This document shows positions 33,804 to 43,414 of a stretch of DNA of 64,000 nt, one piece after another. The notes below the pieces were generated by a model. It had not been told where the DNA came from. It made no database searches and was given only the letters and a program-made list of their open reading frames with translations. Source of the stretch: Methylobacter sp. (lineage in GTDB: Bacteria > Pseudomonadota > Gammaproteobacteria > Methylococcales > Methylomonadaceae); the NCBI GenBank assembly GCA_030699385.1, contig JAUYMY010000024.1, forward strand, positions 1 to 64,000, read 5' to 3'. Position 1 is the stretch's first letter; each line of letters begins with the position of its first letter. The position numbers and the translations under genes are program-made.

Positions 33804-34973
33804 TTAGCGTGATTCTAACACAGAAACGGCTGGAAGTTCTTTGCCTTCCAGGAATTCAAGGAAAGCCCCGCCGCCGGTCGAGGTGTAGGAAATATCCTCG
33901 TTAATACCGTATTTATCGATGGCCGCCAAGGTGTCGCCGCCGCCTGCAATGGAAAAAGCAGTGCTGTCGGCAATCGCCGTTGCCAGTGCCTTAGTGCCGT
34001 TGCCGAATTGGTCGAATTCAAACACGCCGACCGGGCCGTTCCAGACGATAGTGCCGGCGGTTCTTAATAGCGCGGCATACTGTTTTGCGGTTTCAGGACC
34101 GATGTCCATAATCATGTCGTCTTCTTCAACATCGGCGACGTTTTTAACGGTCGCAACAGCGTTTTCGGAAAATTCTTTGGCGCATACCACGTCGACAGGA
34201 ACGGGAATATCGGAGCCGTTGCTTTTGGCTTCAGCCATCAAGCGCTTGGCTTCATCAACCAGATCGGCTTCATACAGCGATTTGCCGACCGGGAAACCCG
34301 CCGCCGCGATAAAGGTGTTGGCAATGCCGCCGCCGACGATTAACTGATCGACTTTTTCCGACAGTGATTTTAACACTGTCAGTTTGGTTGACACTTTAGA
34401 GCCGCCGACTATCGCAATCAGTGGTTTAGTCGGTGTTTTTAGGGCTTTGCCCAGTGCATCGAGTTCGTTGGACAACAAAGGTCCGGCGCATGCAATCGGG
34501 GCAAATTTAGCCACGCTGTGGGTTGAAGATTGCGCCCGGTGTGCGGTGCCGAATGCATCCATGACAAAAATATCGCACAGCGCCGCCATTTTTTTGCCCA
34601 GCTCATCGTTATTTTTGCCTTCACCGGCATTAAAGCGCACGTTTTCGCAGAGTACGACTTCGCCCGGCGCTATGGTGATGCCGTCTATCCAGTCTTTTTC
34701 CAGTCTGACCGGTTTTCCCAATAAGCTGGATAAGCGTTCTGCGACCGGTTTTAACGACGATTCTTCGTCATATTGACCTTCAACCGGACGGCCCAAATGT
34801 GACATCAGCATCACTGCTGCGCCTGCAGCCAAGGCTTTTTCAATGGTCGGTACGCTGGCTTGTATGCGAATGTCGCTGGTCACTTGGCCGTTTTTTACCG
34901 GTACATTTAAATCCTGACGGATTAATACCCGTTTACCGGCTAAATCCAAATCTTCCATTCTTTTAATTGACAT
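33804..34973 (-). CDS. pgk: phosphoglycerate kinase
   Basis: A 389-residue glycolytic/gluconeogenic enzyme that interconverts 1,3-bisphosphoglycerate + ADP and 3-phosphoglycerate + ATP. The N-terminal substrate domain has [25 protein letters not shown] and [14 protein letters not shown]; the C-terminal nucleotide domain has [27 protein letters not shown] and [16 protein letters not shown]. Its length is standard. It is transcribed alone between a palindromic repeat and a terminator; gap and pyk, which often accompany it, are not here. In a ribulose monophosphate methanotroph it would serve the lower glycolytic arm (inference). Confidence 0.97.
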   Translation of the reverse strand: MSIKRMEDLDLAGKRVLIRQDLNVPVKNGQVTSDIRIQASVPTIEKALAAGAAVMLMSHLGRPVEGQYDEESSLKPVAERLSSLLGKPVRLEKDWIDGITIAPGEVVLCENVRFNAGEGKNNDELGKKMAALCDIFVMDAFGTAHRAQSSTHSVAKFAPIACAGPLLSNELDALGKALKTPTKPLIAIVGGSKVSTKLTVLKSLSEKVDQLIVGGGIANTFIAAAGFPVGKSLYEADLVDEAKRLMAEAKSNGSDIPVPVDVVCAKEFSENAVATVKNVADVEEDDMIMDIGPETAKQYAALLRTAGTIVWNGPVGVFEFDQFGNGTKALATAIADSTAFSIAGGGDTLAAIDKYGINEDISYTSTGGGAFLEFLEGKELPAVSVLESR

Positions 34974-35023
34974 ATTACGTTCTCATTGTTGTGGGTTGTG
35001 TTTCAGAAGTAGTTTTTTGGTGA

Positions 35024-35089
35024 TTGTGGGAGCGGCCACCCGGCCGCGAACAGTGCGCATTAATCGCGGCCGGGTGACCGCTCCCACAA
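35024..35089. repeat. long palindromic repeat, GTGGGAGCGGCCACCCGGCCGCG family
   Basis: A 26-base left arm (35024-35049) pairs with 35064-35089 with one mismatch around a 14-base centre. It lies between the thioredoxin-like gene and pgk on the minus strand. Half-copies occur at 30829 and 40441. Confidence 0.85.
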
Positions 35090-35111
35090 AATTCGTTGAC
35101 AAGCGCTTAGA

Positions 35112-35669
35112 TTATTCCTGCTTCCATTTAATCGAACAGCCGATACTGTTGATTTGTTCTTTGGGGCCGTGGCCGGTTTCGGCAATCAGTTTCATCGCCT
35201 CAAACAATTCGCGTGTGGTGCCTTCGGGTGCGGTTTCTTTGCGACTGGCATCAATTCGTCCCCGGTATTGCAGTTCAAAGTCGGCATTATAGCCAAAAAA
35301 GTCCGGCGTACAGATGGCGCCGTAAGCCTTGGCAATTTCCTGGGTTTCGTCGAACAAATAAGGGAAGCTAAAGTTCAATTGTTCGGACATGATTTTCATA
35401 TTGTCGAACGAATCGGCGGGGTATTCGATGGTATCGTTAGACATGATAGCGACCGATTCGACACCGAGCGCTTTCAGTTCGCGCGCATCGCGCACTATGC
35501 GATCTTGCACCGCTTTAACATACGGGCAATGGTTGCAGATAAACATCAGCAACAGGCCTTTTTCGCCCATGCACTGCTGCAAAGACCAGGTGCGCCCGTC
35601 AACGCCGGGCAATTCAAAATCAATGGCTTTTTTGCCAAAATCACAACTGGGGGTTTCGAGTGTGACCAT
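35112..35669 (-). CDS. thioredoxin-fold/AhpC-TSA family protein
   Basis: A 185-residue protein of the redoxin group. DFELPGVDGRTWSLQQCMGEKGLLLMFICNHCPYVKAVQDR shows the thioredoxin fold with a CNHC pair (about residues 46-49); VAIMSNDTIEYPADSF and the conserved FGYNADFELQYRGRIDAS (cis-proline region upstream) follow. Close relatives are widely annotated as thioredoxin-family proteins without known substrates. No signal peptide is present. It lies 39 bases after the ubiB stop on the same strand and may be co-transcribed with ubiB. Confidence 0.85.
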   Translation of the reverse strand: MVTLETPSCDFGKKAIDFELPGVDGRTWSLQQCMGEKGLLLMFICNHCPYVKAVQDRIVRDARELKALGVESVAIMSNDTIEYPADSFDNMKIMSEQLNFSFPYLFDETQEIAKAYGAICTPDFFGYNADFELQYRGRIDASRKETAPEGTTRELFEAMKLIAETGHGPKEQINSIGCSIKWKQE

Positions 35670-35708
35670 TTTTTATACCTCTGTGTTTGTGTGAAAAAAA
35701 CGAAAGGG

Positions 35709-37259
35709 TTATTGAAACAATAGCGCGGCACTGACGATCGCGGCGCTGATTAACATCGCCCAGACCGTTCTGCGGTGATTATTATCCATCTGTTGGCGTA
35801 GCAGCGCCAATTCCCGGTTTTGCAGATCCGCCTGTTGTTTACTGTGCGCGGCATTGTCCAGCGCCTTGTAAATTAACGAAGGAATTTCGGGGAATTGTTC
35901 GGCGAATTCAGGAAATTGTTTGATCAGTTTATCGATTTTGGCTTTAGGGCCAACGCGCTGATGAAACCATTTTTCAAGAAACGGCTTGGCGGTTTGCCAC
36001 AAGTCCAAATCGGGATAAAGCTGGCGTCCTAAACCTTCGATATTGAGCAAAGTTTTTTGCAGCAACACCAGTTGCGGCTGAACATGCATATCGAAACGGC
36101 GCGCAGTCTGGAACAAACGCAGCAATAATTGACCGAAAGAAATGTCTTTCAGCGGCTTTTCAAAAATCGGCTCGCACACGCTACGGATTGCCGATTCAAA
36201 TTCTTCGATGCGGGTTGAGCTGGAAACCCAGCCTGATTCGACATGCATTTCAGCGACTTTGCGGTAATCGCGGTTGAAAAAAGCCAGGAAGTTTTCCGCC
36301 AAATAATGTTGGTCAGACAACGACAAAGTGCCGACGATACCAAAATCGATGGCGATATATTTGGCCGGCAGATCGACAAAAATATTGCCGGGATGCATGT
36401 CGGCATGAAAAAAGTTATCGCGGAACACTTGGGTAAAAAAGATTTCCACGCCGCGTTCGGCCAGCAATTTAAAATCCGCTCCGCCAGCTTGTAATTCATC
36501 GATGTTGCCGACCGGAATGCCGTGAATCCGCTCCATCACCAGCACTTTCTGACGCGTTAACGGCCAGTGGATTTCCGGGATGTAAATAATGTCCGAGCCT
36601 TCAAAGTTACGGCGTATTTTGGCGGCATTGGCCGCTTCCCTAACCAAATCAAGCTCGTCTAACGTGGTGCGTTCAAATTCGGCCACCACATCAACCGGAC
36701 GCAAACGTCTGGCGTCGGCCCAAAAGCGTTCGGCAAAACGCGCCAATTCATAGAGCAGGCCGATGTCGGAACGAATGCGGCTTTCGATGTCGGGGCGCAA
36801 TACTTTAACCACCACACTTTCGCCGCTGTGCAACACTGCCGCATGGACTTGCGCGACCGATGCCGACGCCAGCGGTTCGGGATCGAATTCGGCAAAGGCT
36901 TCGCTGATGGACATGCCCAGTTCTTTTTCGATAATATCACGGGCAATGTCATTGCAAAAAGGCGGCACTTTATCTTGCAATTTGACCAGTTCGTCGGCGA
37001 TGTCTTCAGGCAGCAAATCTTTGCGCGTAGACAAGGCCTGGCCGAATTTGACATAAATCGGCCCTAAATCTTCCAGCGCACGGCGGATTCTAACGCCGCG
37101 CAGTTCAGACGAATTTCTCAGCCAGTAATTAGGCGAAAAAACCGCTAAATAGCGGACAGGGCGGAATAAATGGGTTTTTAAAACAATTTCGTCGAGGCCG
37201 TGAAAGACCAAAACCCAGTTAATATGGATTAGGCGCAATAATAATTTAGGGCGGATCAC
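35709..37259 (-). CDS. ubiB: ubiquinone biosynthesis accessory kinase-like protein UbiB
   Basis: A 516-residue protein of the atypical ABC1/ADCK kinase-like family, needed for ubiquinone synthesis and acting as an ATPase at the inner membrane. The UbiB-specific [14 protein letters not shown] (KxGQ helix), the alanine-rich loop [10 protein letters not shown], catalytic-loop [10 protein letters not shown] and metal-binding [10 protein letters not shown] are visible; the C-terminus [20 protein letters not shown] is a membrane helix. It is slightly shorter than E. coli UbiB. In most relatives it directly follows ubiJ; here a methyltransferase-HNH pair intervenes. Confidence 0.94.
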   Translation of the reverse strand: MIRPKLLLRLIHINWVLVFHGLDEIVLKTHLFRPVRYLAVFSPNYWLRNSSELRGVRIRRALEDLGPIYVKFGQALSTRKDLLPEDIADELVKLQDKVPPFCNDIARDIIEKELGMSISEAFAEFDPEPLASASVAQVHAAVLHSGESVVVKVLRPDIESRIRSDIGLLYELARFAERFWADARRLRPVDVVAEFERTTLDELDLVREAANAAKIRRNFEGSDIIYIPEIHWPLTRQKVLVMERIHGIPVGNIDELQAGGADFKLLAERGVEIFFTQVFRDNFFHADMHPGNIFVDLPAKYIAIDFGIVGTLSLSDQHYLAENFLAFFNRDYRKVAEMHVESGWVSSSTRIEEFESAIRSVCEPIFEKPLKDISFGQLLLRLFQTARRFDMHVQPQLVLLQKTLLNIEGLGRQLYPDLDLWQTAKPFLEKWFHQRVGPKAKIDKLIKQFPEFAEQFPEIPSLIYKALDNAAHSKQQADLQNRELALLRQQMDNNHRRTVWAMLISAAIVSAALLFQ

Positions 37260-37363
37260 AAGTTACCTTTGATTGTAGAGTGGGTACGATTTTCGATTTT
37301 CATCTATTGAGCTATAGTGGAATTAAGTGCGTTTACGACAAATCTCTTGTTCAATAATTTCTT

Positions 37364-38056
37364 TTACCAACAAAATGGGACTTCTTTTTCAAGTGAGTGC
37401 GCTTTAGCTTTTAGTTTCTCGTAGATGTCAATTTCATCACCTTGCCAAACAAGATCAATGCGTCTAAGTTGACGCATGGCAACATGGGTGTAGTTTTCTG
37501 GATATGCCCAATAACAGGTCAGGCAGATAGCTCTGTTCTTGATGTTGTTCCAATTATCGCAATGCTCACAAGACCATGATTTCGCACGATTTGCAGAGCC
37601 GGAAAGCAGCATGAAATCTTCAGGGTTCAGTTCGCTGCTTTGTCCGTCACCACCGACTTCATAAGGAATGCGATGGTCTATTTGTAATTCCCGCTTGTCT
37701 ATTTCTTCCAGATAAATAAAGCACTTGCTGCCATATTTTTCGATCAATGCTTTCCTGATTTTCTTGGATAAACCGGTTCTGCCTGATAGTTTTGTGAATC
37801 TTCTCTCGGTTACATCACCGAAACGATAAGCGGCAATGCTTCGCCCATCAGAATCTGTAACCCGAAAAGTTTCGATAGGAATGCTGTGTTCACGCACATC
37901 ACGAACGGCGCGGGGTGGGTGGTTATAGCCGTATGTTTCTTTAAGCTCTTCGGTTGTGATAAAACCATACTTTAGAATATGATCAATAACTGTTTTCGGA
38001 CGCTTCGCAGTAACGGAATGACACAGAGCAATAAAGTCCTTTGGTAGGTCAGGCAT
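37364..38056 (-). CDS. HNH endonuclease with zinc-ribbon, probable restriction enzyme
   Basis: A 230-residue nuclease. Residues about 18-75 resemble a winged DNA-binding domain (TVIDHILKYGFITTEELKETYG). The HNH/treble-clef nuclease follows: LQIDHRIPYEVGG (catalytic DH, about 128-140), SSELNPEDFMLLSGSANRAKSWSC, and a zinc knuckle formed by CEHC and CLTCY (about 163-180). Its start overlaps the end of the adenine methyltransferase gene by eight bases, a typical type II restriction-modification pair. The recognition site cannot be read from the sequence. It sits within the ubi operon between ubiJ and ubiB and has no ubiquinone role. Confidence 0.85.
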   Translation of the reverse strand: MPDLPKDFIALCHSVTAKRPKTVIDHILKYGFITTEELKETYGYNHPPRAVRDVREHSIPIETFRVTDSDGRSIAAYRFGDVTERRFTKLSGRTGLSKKIRKALIEKYGSKCFIYLEEIDKRELQIDHRIPYEVGGDGQSSELNPEDFMLLSGSANRAKSWSCEHCDNWNNIKNRAICLTCYWAYPENYTHVAMRQLRRIDLVWQGDEIDIYEKLKAKAHSLEKEVPFCW

Positions 38057-38975
38057 AGTGGGTAATAGGTTCGAACAAGCTATGTTGCTGGGGTTTTGCT
38101 TGCCGATAATCTATCTGTTTATGCGCAAGTTTGTCGGTCAGCGCATGGGAAAGGTATAGGGACTCATAGGTTACTTCATCTCGCCCCAATAAAGTTGCCT
38201 GACTAGAGCGGCCTGCTTCCAGCTCAATACGAGTAAGGCCAAGCGAATTGGGTAGTAGTTCGCCAAATGTCTTGTCGCCTCTGCGTCCATCGTAGCTCAC
38301 AATATAAGAAATTTCCCTTGAATTAAGCTCTTCAAGAGCAGATATGAAATCATTGTGATGAATACCTGAAAAGTAACGGGAATCTCGCTCCCCACATACG
38401 CCTTGGTAGGGAGGATCCATGTAAACGAGATCGGTTGGTTTTGCCTTAGTCAAAACGTCTCTGTAATCCGAAGACGAAAATTCTGTTTTTCCATTTAATA
38501 ATGTGGAAACACCATAAATATTGGTGCGCATAGTTTTCGGCTGAGTGCCGTGACGTCTTTTATCCGGGCTTTGATTGAACATTCCATCAGAGTTGTATCT
38601 AACTGAACCTTTGACGCATCTCGCTAATAAATATAAAAAAAGGCGTGGATCTTGGGTGCGGTTAAAGTCTGATCGAACTTTGTAATAATGCTCAAGTGAA
38701 TCGCTATGTTGTTCATTCCAAATGTTTTCATAAAACGATGCTGTTTCAATCGGAAATTCGACAATTAATTGTAACAACTCGGCTAATGGTTTATTTAGGT
38801 CATTAATAAGATAGGATTTCGCTATTTGACGGGCGGCGACAGCGATGCTAATTGCGGCAGATCCTGAAAACGGTTCGATTAGGCGGTTAATGTTTTTAGG
38901 GACATAACGCAAAATAATAGGTGCTAGATTTCGTTTGCTGCCTTGATATTGAATAGGATGTGGAATGTTTTTCAT
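38049..38975 (-). CDS. D12-class (Dam-like) DNA adenine N6-methyltransferase
   Basis: A 308-residue enzyme that methylates adenine in a short DNA site with S-adenosylmethionine. ATG 38975 gives MKNIPHPIQYQGSKRNLAPIIL, the usual Dam-type N-terminus; the frame begins 13 codons earlier. Motif X is QYQGSKR, motif I is LIEPFSGSAAISI, and the catalytic motif IV is YMDPPYQG (DPPY, about 186-193). The HNH nuclease gene overlaps its end. Together they make a complete-looking type II R-M unit inserted between ubiJ and ubiB. A specificity similar to Dam (GATC) is possible but not shown. Confidence 0.9.
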   Translation of the reverse strand: MKNIPHPIQYQGSKRNLAPIILRYVPKNINRLIEPFSGSAAISIAVAARQIAKSYLINDLNKPLAELLQLIVEFPIETASFYENIWNEQHSDSLEHYYKVRSDFNRTQDPRLFLYLLARCVKGSVRYNSDGMFNQSPDKRRHGTQPKTMRTNIYGVSTLLNGKTEFSSSDYRDVLTKAKPTDLVYMDPPYQGVCGERDSRYFSGIHHNDFISALEELNSREISYIVSYDGRRGDKTFGELLPNSLGLTRIELEAGRSSQATLLGRDEVTYESLYLSHALTDKLAHKQIDYRQAKPQQHSLFEPITHYA

Positions 38976-39040
38976 GTGACCATTGTACCTTTTTGTAAAG
39001 GGCTGACAACCCAAAAAAATACCCAGTAGGTGAGCGATTT

Positions 39041-39658
39041 TTAGTCTTTAGTCGAAAGTTTTATCAGTCGCTCAATTCGGCTTTGCAAGCGGTCAACATC
39101 GTTACGCAATGTATCGACTTCGTCATAATAAATATCCACTTCAGGCGCAGCCGGTAAATCGCGTGTTTCTTCCTGCAAAAACTCTGCGGCATTCAGCTTA
39201 AATGTTTCCAGCGAATCCTTGCTCCAACTTTGTCCGGCGCGGAAAAAATTGGCTATTTTGTGCGCAATAATATCGCCAGTGAACTGCGACAGCTTTTCTT
39301 CCAGATCAATGTCCAGTTTGGCGAACAGCTCCTGAAACTTTCGCCCGGTGTGCATATCGCCTTCGATTTTTACCTCGCCGGAAAAAACCGAACGCATTGG
39401 CGTTGAACTCAGTCCCATTAAACCTAAAGCCCAAATTGAACCGCTTAGACGGGTGTCGGGTTGCTCAGGAAATTGATCCAGGCATTGAATCGAATCGGTA
39501 GTAGGGCACAAATAAATGGTTTCAGCAAACGGCTGCACAGTCACCGCAATGACTTTACCCGCCAGCGGCGTTAAAAAATAGCCGCTGTCCTGATCCAGCG
39601 CCAAATAGCGATTGAGTGCAGTTTCCAGTGCGCCAAGCAGCAAGGGTTTGATGGTCAT
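39041..39658 (-). CDS. ubiJ: ubiquinone biosynthesis accessory factor UbiJ (SCP2 domain)
   Basis: A 205-residue cytoplasmic lipid-binding protein that belongs to the Ubi metabolon and works with UbiK. An N-terminal SCP2 domain (about 15-110) ends with FSGEVKIEGDMHTGRKFQELFAKLD; a C-terminal coiled coil (about 175-203, EVDTLRNDVDRLQSRIERL) is the expected UbiK-binding region. Its start follows the ubiE stop by one base. Downstream, where ubiB is expected, lies the restriction-modification pair. Confidence 0.9.
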   Translation of the reverse strand: MTIKPLLLGALETALNRYLALDQDSGYFLTPLAGKVIAVTVQPFAETIYLCPTTDSIQCLDQFPEQPDTRLSGSIWALGLMGLSSTPMRSVFSGEVKIEGDMHTGRKFQELFAKLDIDLEEKLSQFTGDIIAHKIANFFRAGQSWSKDSLETFKLNAAEFLQEETRDLPAAPEVDIYYDEVDTLRNDVDRLQSRIERLIKLSTKD

Positions 39659-39659
39659 G

Positions 39660-40403
39660 CTAGATTTTGTAACCTCTGTGAACGGCGACGATGCCTTGTG
39701 ACATATTGAAATATTCGCAGCGCTCTAAGCCTGCGTTTTCCATCATTTTTTTCAGCTCGTCCTGTTTCGGGTGCATACGGATGGATTCGGCCAAATAGCG
39801 ATAGCTGTCTTCATCTTTGGCGACGAATTTGCCGATTTTGGGCAGTAGATTGAAGGAATAAAAATCGTACACTTTTTCGGTGATCTTATCGATAGGATGC
39901 GAAAATTCCAACACGATGACGCGGCCGCCGGGTTTCAACACGCGGTACATCGAGCGTAATGCGGCATCTTTGTCGGTGACGTTGCGCAGGCCGAAAGCGA
40001 TACAGACGCAATCGAAGGTATTGTCTTCAAAAGGCAGGCATTCGGCATTGACTTGCGCATAGCGGATATTGCCAATTAAGCCCCGGTCTATCAATCTATC
40101 GCGTCCGGTGCGCAGCATTTCTGAGTTAATGTCAGCCAAAACCACCTGGCCTTCTTTGCCTACGCGTTTTTCAAACAATGTGGTCAAATCGCCGGTACCG
40201 CCCGCCAAATCAAGCACTTGGTCGCCTTTGCGCACATTGCTTAATTGCACCGCAACGCGTTTCCAAATGCGATGAATGCCCAGTGACATCAGGTCATTCA
40301 TGATGTCATATTGTCCGGCAACAGAATCGAAGACGCCGCGCACTAAGTTGACTTTGTCTTCTGTGGCGACTTGTTTAAAGCCAAAATGGGTGGTGTTGCT
40401 CAT
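39660..40403 (-). CDS. ubiE: ubiquinone/menaquinone C-methyltransferase
   Basis: A 247-residue S-adenosylmethionine-dependent methyltransferase that C-methylates the ubiquinone (and, where present, menaquinone) ring. ATG 40403 gives [17 protein letters not shown], the conserved start; the open frame extends another 49 codons through repeat DNA. SAM motif I is [15 protein letters not shown], and [32 protein letters not shown] and the C-terminal [16 protein letters not shown] are family hallmarks. It is followed one base later by ubiJ. Confidence 0.96.
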   Translation of the reverse strand: MSNTTHFGFKQVATEDKVNLVRGVFDSVAGQYDIMNDLMSLGIHRIWKRVAVQLSNVRKGDQVLDLAGGTGDLTTLFEKRVGKEGQVVLADINSEMLRTGRDRLIDRGLIGNIRYAQVNAECLPFEDNTFDCVCIAFGLRNVTDKDAALRSMYRVLKPGGRVIVLEFSHPIDKITEKVYDFYSFNLLPKIGKFVAKDEDSYRYLAESIRMHPKQDELKKMMENAGLERCEYFNMSQGIVAVHRGYKI

Positions 40404-40440
40404 TATGTTATACCTGTGAGTCAGTAAGTATCGTTGATTC

Positions 40441-40545
40441 GTGGGAGCGACGCCCACGTCGCGATTTGCGGCGATAAAATTATTATCATTCCCATGCATG
40501 CTCCAGCGTGGGAATGAATTCAGCAACGCTCCAGCGTTGCGTGAC
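40441..40545. repeat. intergenic repeat cluster upstream of ubiE
   Basis: GTGGGAGCGACGCCCACGTCGCG at 40441 is related to the arm at 35024. CATTCCCA (40487-40494) pairs with TGGGAATG (40509-40516) around GCTCCAGCG, and CAACGCTCCAGCGTTGCG follows. The GCTCCAGCG/TTCCCACGC motifs recur at 52803-52905 and 53025. Confidence 0.7.
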
Positions 40546-40555
40546 AGCAATAAAG

Positions 40556-40945
40556 TTAGTTTTGAGTCGGTTGCTTGCGTTTATATCCGGCAACTTCGAG
40601 ATTATGCAAATAGGCCGCCCATAAAGTTTGATATTCGGCGCCCAATTTATACAATAAATCCCAGGTATAAATACCGCTGTTATGGCCGTCGCTAAAAGTT
40701 GGCGCTATCGCGTAATTGCCGATTGGCTTGATCTCTTTAATGGTAACGTCTTCTTTGCCAACCTGTAACACCTCCTGTCCGGGCGCGTGGCCGACCGCTT
40801 CCGCCGAAGGCGTGTACACGCGCAAATATTCGCACGGCAATTTAAACACGCTACCGTCGTCGAAACTGATTTCCAAGATATTGGAAACCTGATGCAGCTT
40901 GATTTCAGTAGGATGGGTGTTACTGGGTTTTGCGGTTAGGCGCAT
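40556..40945 (-). CDS. DUF971 (gamma-butyrobetaine hydroxylase N-terminal-like) protein
   Basis: A 129-residue protein of the DUF971 family. Typical stretches: [69 protein letters not shown] and a basic C-terminus. The fold is related to a small zinc-binding N-terminal domain of gamma-butyrobetaine hydroxylase, and members may serve in Fe-S or iron handling. It is conserved next to hslVU and ubiE in many proteobacteria, as here, though a toxin-antitoxin pair separates it from hslU. Confidence 0.85.
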   Translation of the reverse strand: MRLTAKPSNTHPTEIKLHQVSNILEISFDDGSVFKLPCEYLRVYTPSAEAVGHAPGQEVLQVGKEDVTIKEIKPIGNYAIAPTFSDGHNSGIYTWDLLYKLGAEYQTLWAAYLHNLEVAGYKRKQPTQN

Positions 40946-40965
40946 GTAAATTCGTAGTTCTAATG

Positions 40966-41229
40966 TTATGGAAAAAATCGATACATTTCTTTTCTGTGCA
41001 AAAATCGAACAAGCACAATGGTATTTTCTTTTAATACAAAACCTAATCGATAAGTGCCAATTTGAATGCGATAAAAATTTTGATAGCCTTTTAGTTTCTT
41101 TATTCCCGATAAATTCGAAAGACTAGATACCTGTTCCATTGTATAAATGATGGCAGAAATTTTGTCCCTGAAATCTTTAGGCGCTTTTTTTAAGTCTTTG
41201 ATGAAAATTGACTTTGTTTCAATCCGCAT
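40966..41229 (-). CDS. RelE/ParE-type toxin
   Basis: An 87-residue protein. ATG 41229 gives MRIETKSIFIKDLKKAPKDFRDKI; the frame begins five codons earlier. IKKLKGYQNFYRIQIGTYRLGFVLKENTIVLVRFLHRKEMYR is the characteristic C-terminal beta sheet with conserved basic and aromatic residues (R in YRIQIGTYRLGF). Such toxins are mRNA interferases or gyrase poisons. The gene overlaps the upstream small gene by 11 bases, a typical toxin-antitoxin layout. Confidence 0.82.
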   Translation of the reverse strand: MRIETKSIFIKDLKKAPKDFRDKISAIIYTMEQVSSLSNLSGIKKLKGYQNFYRIQIGTYRLGFVLKENTIVLVRFLHRKEMYRFFP

Positions 41230-41428
41230 ATAAAGCTTTATCAAGCTCTTCTCTAGAAACTGATTCGCTTAAAAGTCCTTCTTCTATCGCTTTACCCAGC
41301 GCAAAATCTTCATCGTTTTCTGCGTCGACAATTGAAATAATAATATCTTTATCTTTAAACATGATTTTGACAGACTCTAAGAAGTCAGCATCAAGGTCAT
41401 TGGTGTTTAACTGGTAATTAATATGCAT
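41219..41428 (-). CDS. cognate antitoxin
   Basis: A 69-residue acidic protein (DLDADFLESVKIMFKDKDIIISI, then DENDEDFALGKAIEEGLLSESVSREELDKAL-like) placed upstream of and overlapping the RelE-type toxin gene. The C-terminal SESVSREELDKAL resembles toxin-neutralising helices of RelB/Phd-type partners. The call rests mainly on position, size and charge. Confidence 0.7.
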   Translation of the reverse strand: MHINYQLNTNDLDADFLESVKIMFKDKDIIISIVDAENDEDFALGKAIEEGLLSESVSREELDKALYAD

Positions 41429-41450
41429 ATCTTTGTCCTTAATCCCGCAT

Positions 41451-42770
41451 TTACAAAATATACCGGCTCAAATCCTCGTCTTCAACAAACTCCGCCAAAT
41501 GCGCATTGACATAAGCGGCATCGATCAGGATATGGTTGCCCATTAAATCCGGGGCATTGTAGGAAATATCTTCCAACAAGCGCTCCAAAACTGTGTGCAA
41601 ACGTCTGGCGCCAATATTTTCAGTAGTTTCATTCACTTGCCAGCCGAACTCGGCAATACGCTTAATGCCGTCTTCGGAAAACGCCAGCGATACGCCTTCG
41701 GTGCCCAGTAACGCAATATATTGTTCAGTCAGCGAGGCATCGGGTTCAGTCAAAATACGGACAAAATCATCGGCAGACAGCGCATCCAGCTCGACGCGGA
41801 TAGGGAAGCGGCCTTGCAGTTCGGGGATTAAATCCGACGGCTTGGTCAAATGAAAAGCACCGGAAGCGATAAATAAAATATGGTCGGTTTTGATAGTGCC
41901 GTATTTGGTGCTGACCGTGGTGCCTTCAACCAACGGCAACAAATCGCGCTGTACGCCTTCGCGCGATACTTCACCGCCGCCTAGCTCCGCGCGTTTGCAG
42001 ATTTTGTCAATTTCGTCCAGAAACACGATGCCGTTTTGTTCAACCGATTCAACCGCACGTAAGCGGATGTCATCTTCATTGACCATTTTGGACGCTTCTT
42101 CATCCTGCAACACTTTCAGCGCCTTGTCGATTTTCATCTTGCGCGAACGGGTTTTGCCCGAGCCCAGATTCTGGAACATGCCCTGTAATTGGCTGGTCAT
42201 TTCTTCCATGCCAGGAGGTGCCATGATTTCAACGCCCATCGGTGCCAGATGCACGTCGATTTCAATATCCTTATCGTCTAGCGCGCCTTCGCGTAATTTT
42301 TTGCGCATTTTTTGCCGAGTTGCTTCCTCTGTGTCCGACAACATACCGCCATTCGCCCGTGGCAATAAAATATCCAGAATCCGCTCTTCGGCGGCATCAA
42401 AAGCTTTGCTTTCAACCTTATCCATTTCGATAGTACGGGTCATTTTGACCGCAGTATCAACTAAATCACGGACAATGGAATCGACATCGCGGCCCACATA
42501 GCCGACTTCAGTAAATTTGGTCGCTTCAATTTTGATAAAAGGCGCATTGGCCAAACGCGCCAGACGGCGGGCAATTTCAGTCTTGCCGACGCCGGTAGGG
42601 CCGATCATCAAAATATTTTTCGGTGTGATTTCTTCGCGCAGCGCAGGATCAACCTGCTGGCGACGCCAGCGGTTACGCAGCGCAATAGCGACAGAGCGTT
42701 TGGCATTGCCTTGGCCGACAATATGCTTGTCCAGCTCAATCACGATTTCTTTGGGTGTCATCTGAGTCAT
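41451..42770 (-). CDS. hslU: HslU, ATPase subunit of the HslUV protease
   Basis: A 439-residue AAA+ unfoldase that feeds substrates to HslV. Walker A is [16 protein letters not shown] (about 55-70), Walker [14 protein letters not shown], and the arginine-finger/sensor II region [18 protein letters not shown]; the C-terminus ends in LSRYIL, which docks into HslV. The intermediate I-domain occupies about 110-240. It lies 74 bases after hslV on the same strand. Heat-shock control is usual for this operon; no sigma32 promoter was identified. Confidence 0.96.
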   Translation of the reverse strand: MTQMTPKEIVIELDKHIVGQGNAKRSVAIALRNRWRRQQVDPALREEITPKNILMIGPTGVGKTEIARRLARLANAPFIKIEATKFTEVGYVGRDVDSIVRDLVDTAVKMTRTIEMDKVESKAFDAAEERILDILLPRANGGMLSDTEEATRQKMRKKLREGALDDKDIEIDVHLAPMGVEIMAPPGMEEMTSQLQGMFQNLGSGKTRSRKMKIDKALKVLQDEEASKMVNEDDIRLRAVESVEQNGIVFLDEIDKICKRAELGGGEVSREGVQRDLLPLVEGTTVSTKYGTIKTDHILFIASGAFHLTKPSDLIPELQGRFPIRVELDALSADDFVRILTEPDASLTEQYIALLGTEGVSLAFSEDGIKRIAEFGWQVNETTENIGARRLHTVLERLLEDISYNAPDLMGNHILIDAAYVNAHLAEFVEDEDLSRYIL

Positions 42771-42844
42771 TTGTTTACTCGTTAGGTTCGGCGTGGAATT
42801 CTTTTATAGACTGTTGTGTTCGCTATAGAACTCAATGGCAAGAA

Positions 42845-43414
42845 TCAAAGATTGGTCGAATCAAACGATCGCTCGTTAGGTTCCGCATCCAATTCTTCAA
42901 TACGCAAATTATGGTTAGTATAAATGCAAATATCGGCAGCGATATTCAACGACCGCTCGACAATTTCGCGGGCGCTAAGATTAGTGTTTTCCAGCAAAGC
43001 GCGGGCAGCGGCCTGAGCAAAAGCCCCACCGGAACCTATCGCCATCAGATCGAACTCAGGCTCAATCACATCGCCGGTGCCGGAAATAATCAATGAAGTT
43101 TTGGCATCGGCAATGGTCAGCAACGCTTCCAATTTGCGCAAAGCGCGGTCGGTGCGCCAGTCTTTGGCCATTTCCACAGCGGCGCGGGTTAAATTGCCGC
43201 GATGTTTTTCCAGCTTGCCTTCAAAATGCTCGAACAAAGTAAACGCATCAGCCGTTGCACCGGCAAAACCGGCAATGACCTTGTCATGATATAATCGGCG
43301 CACCTTGCGGGCATTGCCTTTCATCACCGTATTACCCAAAGTGACTTGACCGTCACCGCCGATTACTACTTTGTCGCCACGGCGAACAGACAGTATTGTT
43401 GTTCCTCTAAACAC
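42845..43414 (-). CDS. hslV: HslV, proteolytic subunit of the HslUV protease
   Basis: A 189-residue threonine protease. The mature N-terminal Thr follows a four-residue propeptide (MFRG, then [23 protein letters not shown]). [37 protein letters not shown] and [22 protein letters not shown] are highly conserved. A 12-residue C-terminal tail beyond ELDAEPN is unusual compared with E. coli. hslU follows. Confidence 0.95.
   Translation of the reverse strand: MFRGTTILSVRRGDKVVIGGDGQVTLGNTVMKGNARKVRRLYHDKVIAGFAGATADAFTLFEHFEGKLEKHRGNLTRAAVEMAKDWRTDRALRKLEALLTIADAKTSLIISGTGDVIEPEFDLMAIGSGGAFAQAAARALLENTNLSAREIVERSLNIAADICIYTNHNLRIEELDAEPNERSFDSTNL

Noticed and set aside
37364-38056. HNH protein as a homing endonuclease in an intron or intein
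   Set aside because: It has an overlapping adenine methyltransferase gene and does not interrupt a gene, so a restriction enzyme is more likely.
40404-40550. 49-codon N-terminal extension of ubiE
   Set aside because: It is encoded by palindromic repeat DNA, and ATG 40403 gives the conserved UbiE N-terminus.
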